Origin: Halococcaceae archaeon
GTDB lineage: Archaea > Halobacteriota > Halobacteria > Halobacteriales > Halalkalicoccaceae
DNA length: 5,685 nucleotides
Direction of reading: 5' to 3'
Assembly: GCA_007128515.1 (NCBI GenBank)
Contig: SKXI01000174.1
Span: forward strand, 1-5,685
Position numbers and translations under genes: made by a program. Numbering within the stretch: position 1 is the stretch's first letter; the number at the start of each line of letters is the position of its first letter. Positions 1 through 4,671 of the stretch are shown piece after piece. A model generated the notes under the pieces. It ran no database searches. It was not told where the DNA came from and worked only from the letters and a program-made list of their open reading frames with translations.

Positions 1-731
1 ACGCCCCGGCCCGTCACCCACCGCGAGGAGTCCTCGGGTCCGCGGTGTGCGATCACGTCGTAGGGTGCGTCCCTGACGAAGTCGAGGGCGGCCTCGCGTT
101 CGTCCTCCGTCAGAGAGAGCGGACGGCCCGCCACGGTCGCGCGGGAGAACACCGGAACGAGACTCTCGCCGTGCTCGCCGAGCATCGGACAGGAGACCGC
201 AGACGGGGAGACGCCCTCGTGGTCGGCGATCCAGTGGGCCATCCGAGCCGTCTCCGAGAGCGAGTAGCCGAGGACGTGCTCGCGGGGCCACCCGCTCTCG
301 GCGTAGAGCCGGTGCGTGATGCGGTCGACCGGGTTCGTCACGCATAGTAGCGCTCCGGGTTCGACCTCCCGGAGCCAGGACCCGATCTCCTCGGCGATTT
401 CGATGTTCCGCTCGAGGAAGGTCATCCGGCCGCCGCGTTCGGCCCCGCCGCTCGTCCGCGGCGCACTCGCGGTCACGACGATACAGTCCGCGTCGGCGAG
501 CCCGTCCGGGCCGGGGGTAGCGGTCTCGACCGTCCCGTATGTCGATCGCGACGCCCTCCCGGTGGGGTGCGAGACGTGTCGAGTCGCGTGCCGGAGGTCG
601 GTCGCGTGCCCGTAGGCGGCGCCCTCGTCCGTGTCGATTACGGTGACGTCCACGGCGTTCGGGCCGGTGAGGAGGTCGTAGGCGACGGTCGACCCGATCG
701 TTCCCCCGCCCCCGACGATGGCGACGTTCAT
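1..731 (-). CDS. Lactate/malate dehydrogenase-family protein, divergent paralogue (C-terminus cut by window edge)
   Basis: A reading frame on the minus strand runs from ATG at 731 off the left edge, giving 243 residues of an expected 300 or so. The family interconverts 2-hydroxy and 2-oxo acids using NAD(P) in the cytosol. Visible landmarks are the Rossmann glycine motif GGGGTIGS (residues 7-14), an Asp ending the second strand (VTVIDTDE, D33, which usually means NAD rather than NADP), DLRHA (45-49), PR at 91-92, TNPVD (132-136), TAR with R163, and GEHGES with the catalytic His187. Arg92 sits where malate dehydrogenases carry Arg and lactate dehydrogenases carry Gln, so a dicarboxylate-like substrate is favoured. 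Two oddities are a substrate loop (92-102) about four residues longer than usual and Glu160 where the catalytic Asp is expected. GGAGAG (746-741), nine bases before the ATG, is a possible ribosome binding site; no TATA box stands at -27. Family assignment is firm; the substrate is not known, and this may not be the housekeeping malate dehydrogenase. Confidence 0.88.
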   Translation of the reverse strand, partial: MNVAIVGGGGTIGSTVAYDLLTGPNAVDVTVIDTDEGAAYGHATDLRHATRHVSHPTGRASRSTYGTVETATPGPDGLADADCIVVTASAPRTSGGAERGGRMTFLERNIEIAEEIGSWLREVEPGALLCVTNPVDRITHRLYAESGWPREHVLGYSLSETARMAHWIADHEGVSPSAVSCPMLGEHGESLVPVFSRATVAGRPLSLTEDEREAALDFVRDAPYDVIAHRGPEDSSRWVTGRG

Positions 732-979
732 ATCTCGGTTCTCTCCGCACAGGTCTTCGGTCCGCGGATCCCCTGCCCGCTTCTCCGGTATCGGGATGGG
801 GCGTCGATCGTCAAACGACCCGCGTGTCAGGGCTCCTGTCAGTCGGCTCTGGTAGGATGGCGAACGACCGTCCGCCCCTCGTCACGGGTCTTCGCTTCCC
901 GGGCTCGGTCCGCTGAACCCCCGGCACCGTCGAGTTCCCGAACGGAACGTCGAAGTCCCCTCACCGAGAGGATGTGGAC
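732..979. other. Divergent intergenic region
   Basis: This gap separates the minus-strand dehydrogenase from the plus-strand membrane-protein operon and should hold both promoters. I see no clear TATA-like element for either gene at the leaderless distance. A short inverted repeat GTTCC-N5-GGAAC (934-948) lies about 32 bases before the downstream ATG and could be an operator, but 5-bp arms are weak evidence. Reading frames here have no recognisable protein character. Confidence 0.5.
741..746 (-). promoter_or_regulatory. Possible ribosome binding site of the dehydrogenase gene
   Basis: GGAGAG on the minus strand lies nine bases upstream of the ATG at 731. It partly matches the haloarchaeal Shine-Dalgarno core GGAGGTGA. 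With no TATA-like element at -27, it suggests a transcript with a 5' leader. The match is short and could be chance. Confidence 0.4.
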
Positions 980-1495
980 ATGCTTCGGACGCCTCGCTCG
1001 CGCGCAGTGGCCCTCCTCGTCCTGTTCGCGCTCCTGGTCGGCCTCTTCGTTCTCTCGGGAGCCGGCGAACCCGATCCCGACCAGCACGCCTACCCCGACG
1101 GCGATCACCTCGCACTCGAGTACGAGAGGTACGTCGGCGAGCAGGCCGGGGTCTCGGGGGCGGTCGTCTCGACCGACCCGGTCGTCATCGAGACCGGCCC
1201 ACCCGGGGAGGGGATCGCGCTGACCGTCGAGGGCGTCGACGAGCCGGTCGAGGAGGGCCAGGCGCTCAGGGCGTTCGGCGAGGTGCAGGAGGGGCAGGTG
1301 CTCGCCGCCGAGGAGACGCTCGTCAGGGAGCCGTGGGAGCTCGCCTACATGTACGTCGTCTCGTTCCTCGCGGGGCTCTGGGTGCTCGTCCGACTCCTTC
1401 GGGGCTGGCGGATCGAGTGGAACGCCGTCGGACTCGAGCCTCGTGCGGAGCCACTCACGATCCGGTCGCTCCTCGGGGGTGAGCGCGATGGCTGA
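980..1495 (+). CDS. Two-helix membrane protein with beta-rich, possibly OB-fold, outer domain
   Basis: This is a 171-residue protein. An N-terminal hydrophobic helix at about residues 8-27 follows a basic start (LRTPRSR), so the segment after it is probably extracytoplasmic. An acidic, Gly- and Val-rich region (about 50-115) has alternating short strands such as VSGAVVSTDPVVIET and ALTVEGVDEP, resembling a small OB-like barrel; that fold call is inference. A second hydrophobic helix at about 120-141 is followed by a short, basic cytoplasmic tail. I do not recognise a named family; the CcmE His-x-x-x-Tyr haem site is absent. The ATG at 980 is preferred to the in-frame GTG at 974 because the GAGAGGA at 966-972 is correctly spaced only for the former. 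The stop overlaps the start of the next gene by eight bases (ATGGCTGA), so the two are almost surely co-transcribed and translationally coupled. The function is unknown; a partner role for the membrane hydrolase downstream is plausible. Confidence 0.72.
   Translation: MLRTPRSRAVALLVLFALLVGLFVLSGAGEPDPDQHAYPDGDHLALEYERYVGEQAGVSGAVVSTDPVVIETGPPGEGIALTVEGVDEPVEEGQALRAFGEVQEGQVLAAEETLVREPWELAYMYVVSFLAGLWVLVRLLRGWRIEWNAVGLEPRAEPLTIRSLLGGERDG
1476..1482 (+). promoter_or_regulatory. Ribosome binding site deciding the hydrolase start
   Basis: GGGGTGA, extended on the left to GGGGGTGA, closely matches the haloarchaeal Shine-Dalgarno core GGAGGTGA and ends five bases before the ATG at 1488. It lies inside the end of the preceding gene. 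It supports starting the hydrolase at 1488 rather than at the in-frame ATG at 1443. Confidence 0.6.
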
Positions 1496-2000
1496 CCTGC
1501 TGACACACGTCCTCGTCGGCTACTCGCTCGCCACGCTGCTCTCGTTTCGCTACGAGTGGATCACGCCCCGCTACGTCACCGTCGCGATGGCGGGAGCGCT
1601 CATCCCCGACATGAACCGGGCGGAGCTGCTCGTGAGCGAACACGCCGTCCAGGCTGCGCTGGAGATACCGTTCTCGTGGGGCGCGTTCCACACGATGGGC
1701 GGCTCGCTCGTCGCCGTCGGGATCGGCGTCCTGCTCGTCCGTCCGAAGATCCGTCTGCGCGTCGGTGCGCTGCTCTTCGTCGGGATGGCCTCGCACCACG
1801 CGCTCGACCTCTTCCTCACGAACCCGTCCGGACACTCCTACGCCGTCCTCTGGCCGCTCACGGGCTACAACCCGCCGACGCCGAACTGGTACCTGAGTAG
1901 CGATCGCTGGCCCGCTATCGTCTCGGGTGCGCTCGCGGCCGCCGTGTGGTACGGTCGGTACCGGAGCCCGTTCGCAGCCGACTCTCACCGGGAAGACTGA
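1488..2000 (+). CDS. Membrane-bound metal-dependent hydrolase, YdjM/DUF457 type
   Basis: This 170-residue integral membrane protein has the pattern of the YdjM/DUF457 family (called LexA-binding inner membrane-associated putative hydrolase in some databases). Family-typical polar residues sit in hydrophobic segments: an N-terminal ADLLTHVLVGY with His7, then ALIPDMNR with Asp41, WGAFHTMGG with His68, and ASHHALDLFL with His103, His104 and Asp107. These presumably bind metal at the membrane face. The conserved TGYNPPTPNWY stretch (125-135) follows. About four hydrophobic helices are visible (roughly 8-20, 29-40, 70-84, 92-110), with another near 143-155. The start at 1488 matches the family's usual beginning and is preceded by a good Shine-Dalgarno; an upstream ATG at 1443 would add a Ser/Arg-rich extension encoded inside the previous gene. 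It is the second gene of an overlapping pair. The natural substrate of this family is not established; haloarchaea commonly carry several copies. Confidence 0.87.
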   Translation: MADLLTHVLVGYSLATLLSFRYEWITPRYVTVAMAGALIPDMNRAELLVSEHAVQAALEIPFSWGAFHTMGGSLVAVGIGVLLVRPKIRLRVGALLFVGMASHHALDLFLTNPSGHSYAVLWPLTGYNPPTPNWYLSSDRWPAIVSGALAAAVWYGRYRSPFAADSHRED

Positions 2001-2126
2001 TGGCACGACGGGCCGGTCGCTCGCGATTCGGGCACGGAAGCGGTCGACACTGTTAGGTGAACGGGCCCCGATCTCCGGACCGACGACCGATACTCGAACG
2101 CACCCCCATGACGAGAACCTGTGTCG

Positions 2127-2339
2127 ATGCCTGACCGCGAGGAGGTACTCTTCGTCACCGTCGCGGTCGTCTTCGCCATCACGACCGTCTTCCCGTCGGT
2201 GCTGTTCGTCCGCCTCGTGAGCGGTGCCTCGCTCGAGACCGCCCTCTGGCTCGCGCTTCCGGTCTCCGCGATCTTCGTCGTCGCCGTCGTCGTCGTGATG
2301 CGCAGAACGCACGGGCGTCTCGTCCCCCCGCTGGAGTGA
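2127..2339 (+). CDS. Small two-helix membrane protein, unknown function
   Basis: This 70-residue protein has an acidic N-terminus (PDREE), a hydrophobic helix at about 7-30, a short polar turn (VSGASLET) and a second helix at about 38-58, followed by a basic tail (MRRTHGR). The sequence suggests a helical hairpin with the basic tail inside the cell. Third codon positions are almost all G or C, as in the surrounding genes, which supports real coding. An in-frame GTG at 2121 is an alternative start: a weak GATACT element is centred about 30 bases before it, which would suit a leaderless transcript, while neither start has a clear Shine-Dalgarno. The gene lies 126 bases after the hydrolase and 110 bases before the permease, which has its own promoter. 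Some transporters have two-helix partner subunits, but I see no family resemblance that supports this here. Confidence 0.68.
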   Translation: MPDREEVLFVTVAVVFAITTVFPSVLFVRLVSGASLETALWLALPVSAIFVVAVVVVMRRTHGRLVPPLE

Positions 2340-2352
2340 CCGGGAAGCGACG

Positions 2353-2375
2353 GCCGGGACCGGTGCTCTCCCGGC
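2353..2375 (+). terminator. GC-rich hairpin after the small membrane protein gene
   Basis: GCCGGGA (2353-2359) and TCCCGGC (2369-2375) can form a perfect 7-bp stem with a nine-base loop, starting 14 bases after the stop codon at 2339. No T tract follows directly, and archaeal termination usually depends on U-rich stretches, so it may be a processing or 3'-stability structure, or chance in GC-rich DNA. Confidence 0.35.
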
Positions 2376-2382
2376 ACCTCTC

Positions 2383-2413
2383 GACTACCGGAAACGCGCC
2401 AAGACTACCGTAA
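2383..2413 (+). repeat. Direct repeat GACTACCGNAA, candidate operator of the permease gene
   Basis: GACTACCGGAA (2383-2393) and GACTACCGTAA (2403-2413) match at 10 of 11 positions and start exactly 20 bases apart, about two helical turns. The second copy abuts the TATA-like element of the permease gene. Two copies on the same face of DNA in front of a promoter fit an activator or repressor site. The interpretation is inference. Confidence 0.5.
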
Positions 2414-2423
2414 TTTTCATAAT
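2414..2423 (+). promoter_or_regulatory. TATA-like promoter element of the GntP permease gene
   Basis: TTTTCATAAT is a sharp AT-rich island in otherwise GC-rich DNA. Its CATAAT part is centred about 30 bases before the ATG at 2450, so transcription should begin within a few bases of the start codon. No Shine-Dalgarno precedes the ATG, which fits a leaderless or near-leaderless haloarchaeal transcript. Confidence 0.65.
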
Positions 2424-2449
2424 CTATCGACAGAGCGTTTCTCGGTACA

Positions 2450-3832
2450 ATGGTGCTAACAAGCCCCATCGTCCCGTTCCTCGTCGGGCTCGTGACAGTG
2501 GTCGCGCTGCTCGTCTGGCTGAAGCTCCCGGCGTTCGTGGGACTGGTCATCGCGGCGATGGCGATCGGATTGACGACACCGGAGCTGGCGACCGGACAGG
2601 TCGCCGCACAGACCGCCGAGGAGTTCGGCGGCGTGATGGTCGCGATCGGCATCCCGATCCTGATGGCGGCGATCATCGGGAAGTGTCTGATGGACAGCGG
2701 GGCGGCCGACCGGATCGTCCGCGGCTTCCTCTCGCTCACCGGCGAGAAGCGATCGGAGTACGCGCTGATGGGCAGCAGCTACGTCCTCTCGATACCGGTC
2801 TTCTTCGACAACGTCTTCTACCTGCTCGCGCCGCTCGGCCGGTCGATGAAGGCCCGGACCGGGGTGAAGTTCTCGCTGTACATCTCCGTGCTCTGCGCGG
2901 GCGCGCTGGCGACGCACATGCTCGTCCCACCGACGCCGGGCCCGCTGGCGATGGCCGCCGAACTGGACGTCGACCTCGGCCTCGCGATCCTCGTGGGCGC
3001 CGCGGTCGCGCTCCCGACGTCGATGCTCGGGGGGATCGTCTACGGTCGGTTCCTCCACAGCCGGGAGGAGTTCCCCCTGCGAGAGGCGATGGGCTCCTCG
3101 CCGGAGGACCTGCAGGAGAAGACCGACCGGCCGACCGCCGAACTCCCCGGGCTGTTCGAGTCCTCGTTGCCGATCGCCGCGCCGGTGCTGCTGATCGCTT
3201 CGAACACGACCGCGGACGTGCTCGCCGACGCCGGCGTCCTCGCGGACGACGGCGCGGTCGTCGTCGCGACCTCCTTCCTCGGCGACCCGAACTTCGCGCT
3301 GACCGCGGCGGCGCTGCTCGCGGCGTACACCTACTACCGGATGGAGATGGCCGGCGACCGCGATCTCTTCAACAACGAGATCACGGAGGCGATCAAGAGC
3401 GGCGGGAACATCATCGCGATCACCGCCGCGGGCGGCACGTTCGGCGCGATGCTCGCGATCGCGGGCGTCGGCGAGTGGATCGCCGGTGGCCTCGAGGCGC
3501 TCGGCCCCGGCCTGCTGTTCACGGGGTGGGCGATCGCCGCGGTCATCCGCGTCGCACAGGGCTCGGGCACGGTCGCGATCCTCACCGGCGCGGCGATCAT
3601 GGCGCCGCTGGCCGGTGGGTTCGACGCGAACGTCGTCTACCTCATGATGGCGATCGGCTTCGGCGGCATGATCGCCCCGTGGTACAACGACAGCGGCTTC
3701 TGGGTCGTGAGCGAGGTCGCGGGGATCTCCCAGCTCGAGACGTTCAAGAGCTACTCGGCGGTCTGTACGGTGATGTCGATCAGCGGGCTGATCCTGGTGT
3801 TCGTCCTCCAGCTGATCGCCCCGCTCACGTGA
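2450..3832 (+). CDS. GntP-family permease (gluconate/hydroxyacid:H+ or cation symporter)
   Basis: This complete 460-residue membrane transporter is close to the usual GntP length (about 440-460). Family members import gluconate and related sugar acids, glycerate, or D-serine with a cation. Hydrophobic helices run throughout, starting at residues 7-42. Family motifs occur in the expected order: IPVFFDNVFYLLAPL (115-129), HMLVPPTPGPLAMA (156-169), ITAAGGTFGAML (324-335), AQGSGTVAILTGAAI (369-383) and NDSGFWVVSE (413-422). A central charged loop at about 204-233 (SREEFPLREAMGSSPEDLQE) is probably cytoplasmic and acidic as expected of a halophile. The start at 2450 places the TATA-like element at leaderless distance. 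The gene looks monocistronic: a convergent gap follows it, and it has its own promoter with a spaced direct repeat, suggesting substrate-linked regulation. The substrate cannot be read from sequence; the nearby LarA-like and hydroxyacid dehydrogenase genes point to a 2-hydroxy or sugar acid. Confidence 0.94.
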   Translation: MVLTSPIVPFLVGLVTVVALLVWLKLPAFVGLVIAAMAIGLTTPELATGQVAAQTAEEFGGVMVAIGIPILMAAIIGKCLMDSGAADRIVRGFLSLTGEKRSEYALMGSSYVLSIPVFFDNVFYLLAPLGRSMKARTGVKFSLYISVLCAGALATHMLVPPTPGPLAMAAELDVDLGLAILVGAAVALPTSMLGGIVYGRFLHSREEFPLREAMGSSPEDLQEKTDRPTAELPGLFESSLPIAAPVLLIASNTTADVLADAGVLADDGAVVVATSFLGDPNFALTAAALLAAYTYYRMEMAGDRDLFNNEITEAIKSGGNIIAITAAGGTFGAMLAIAGVGEWIAGGLEALGPGLLFTGWAIAAVIRVAQGSGTVAILTGAAIMAPLAGGFDANVVYLMMAIGFGGMIAPWYNDSGFWVVSEVAGISQLETFKSYSAVCTVMSISGLILVFVLQLIAPLT

Positions 3833-4195
3833 CCCGGATCCGTCGGAAACCCGTCCCCGGTCCGACCGACCCGGGACACGCCGTCGGTCCGGCCGGCCGG
3901 TGACGACGTACTCCCGCGGCGGAACCCGTGGACGCCCACTCCGAGGGCCGTTCGGGTGGCTACGGCGTCGTCGCGAAGCCGCTATCCCACCCGACCGGCC
4001 GTCGCGACCGTTCCCGAGAAGCGGTGATCGCCGGCCTCGACGTCGCCCGCTGTAACGCGTCGTCCCACCGTTCCCGACGGCGAGGGATCCGCAGGTCGGG
4101 TCCTCCGGATGCTCATACTGGTGGTCGCGAGTCGTTCCCGTATCGACGACACGACGGCGTGCGGTCGAACCGGTACACGGTCGCACCCATCACCG
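3833..4195. other. Convergent intergenic region without a convincing gene
   Basis: This 363-base gap lies between the ends of the permease and the stress protein gene. It is GC-rich with no AT-rich promoter island and no T tract. A 7-bp stem GACCGAC (3864-3870)/GTCGGTC (3883-3889) with a 12-base loop and the palindrome GGCCGGCC (3891-3898) could shape the permease 3' end, but both are short. Two weak reading frames exist: GTG 3928 to 4212 on the plus strand (94 residues, Arg/Ser-rich) and ATG 4116 to 3982 on the minus strand (44 residues). Neither has family features or clear third-position GC bias along its length. Confidence 0.5.
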
Positions 4196-4624
4196 TCACC
4201 GGATCACGCTGACCGGCACCGGCGAGCGACGGACGACCGTCTCGGCAACGCTCCCGAGGAGGACCCGCGAGACGCCCTCGCGACCGTGGCTGCCCATCAC
4301 GACGTGGTCCGCGTCGAGCTCCTCCGCCACCTCGACGATCCTCCGGGCGGGCTTGCCCGTCTCTATCGCGGTCGCGATCCGTCGACCGTGGTCCGCCGCC
4401 ACGCCCTCCGCCTCGGAGAGCACGGCGGTCCCGCGCTCTTCGGCTCGCTCGCGGGGGTTCCCGACGTCCCCCGTGGGGAGGTTCTCCGCGACCAGGTAGC
4501 CGGTCGAGGGATCGATCACGTGGAGCGCGTGGACCTCCGCGTCCGGAAAGGTCGAGAGCGCGAACTCGAGCGCCCGACGCGACCCCGGCGAGTCGTCCAT
4601 CGGCACGAGTACTGTCTCTGCCAT
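4196..4624 (-). CDS. UspA-type universal stress protein, ATP-binding class
   Basis: This 142-residue protein is a single Usp domain of the usual length and probably acts in the cytosol as a dimer. The N-terminal strand and loop ETVLVPMDDSPGSRRALEFA (3-22) carry the conserved Asp near the nucleotide (D10/D11). VHALHVIDP (31-39) follows. The C-terminal part has GKPARRIVEVAEELDADHVV and then the full ATP-binding pattern G-2x-G-9x-G-S/T: GSHG at 111-114 and GS at 124-125, followed by VAETVVRRSPVPVSVIR. Usp proteins with this pattern typically bind ATP; the cellular role is usually unclear. The ATG at 4624 gives the standard family N-terminus, and longer upstream frames read into the neighbouring gene. 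A TATA-like element centred 28 bases before the ATG and no Shine-Dalgarno indicate its own leaderless transcript. It follows the LarA-like gene by 47 bases on the same strand, so read-through is also possible. Confidence 0.93.
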   Translation of the reverse strand: MAETVLVPMDDSPGSRRALEFALSTFPDAEVHALHVIDPSTGYLVAENLPTGDVGNPRERAEERGTAVLSEAEGVAADHGRRIATAIETGKPARRIVEVAEELDADHVVMGSHGREGVSRVLLGSVAETVVRRSPVPVSVIR

Positions 4625-4649
4625 GGCCCTGCGTACAGTTCGGACCGGG

Positions 4650-4655
4650 ATAAAA
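4650..4655 (-). promoter_or_regulatory. TATA-like element of the universal stress protein gene
   Basis: TTTTAT on the minus strand is centred about 28 bases upstream of the ATG at 4624 and is the only AT-rich stretch in the 47-base gap. The distance puts the transcription start at or next to the start codon. The element lies just past the stop of the upstream LarA-like gene. Confidence 0.65.
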
Positions 4656-4671
4656 CCGGTTCCCTGACCGA

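Noticed and set aside
2280..2298. GTC-rich simple repeat (run of GTCGTCGCCGTCGTCGTCGTG)
   Set aside because: It encodes the Val-rich second membrane helix of the small protein, so codon preference explains it without a separate repeat element.
1455..2312. 285-residue open frame on the minus strand across the hydrolase and small membrane gene
   Set aside because: Its composition (Arg, Asp, Glu, Gly repeats) is typical of antisense shadows, and it covers two better-supported plus-strand genes.
2683..3903. 406-residue open frame on the plus strand, overlapping the permease in another frame
   Set aside because: It is Arg/Pro/Gly-rich low-complexity translation, lies almost wholly within the GntP gene, and has no recognisable motif.
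3982..4116. Possible 44-residue minus-strand gene downstream of the stress protein
   Set aside because: It is short, codon bias is mixed, and no start signal or family resemblance is visible.
2456..4186. Long 576-residue open frame on the minus strand opposite the permease
   Set aside because: It is a shadow of the GntP gene in very GC-rich DNA: the product is a run of Arg, Asp, His and Gly with no domain features, while the plus strand carries clear GntP motifs.
3928..4212. Possible 94-residue plus-strand gene in the convergent gap, starting with GTG
   Set aside because: There is no Shine-Dalgarno or TATA element, the product is Arg/Ser-rich, coding bias fades in the second half, and the end runs into the stress protein gene.
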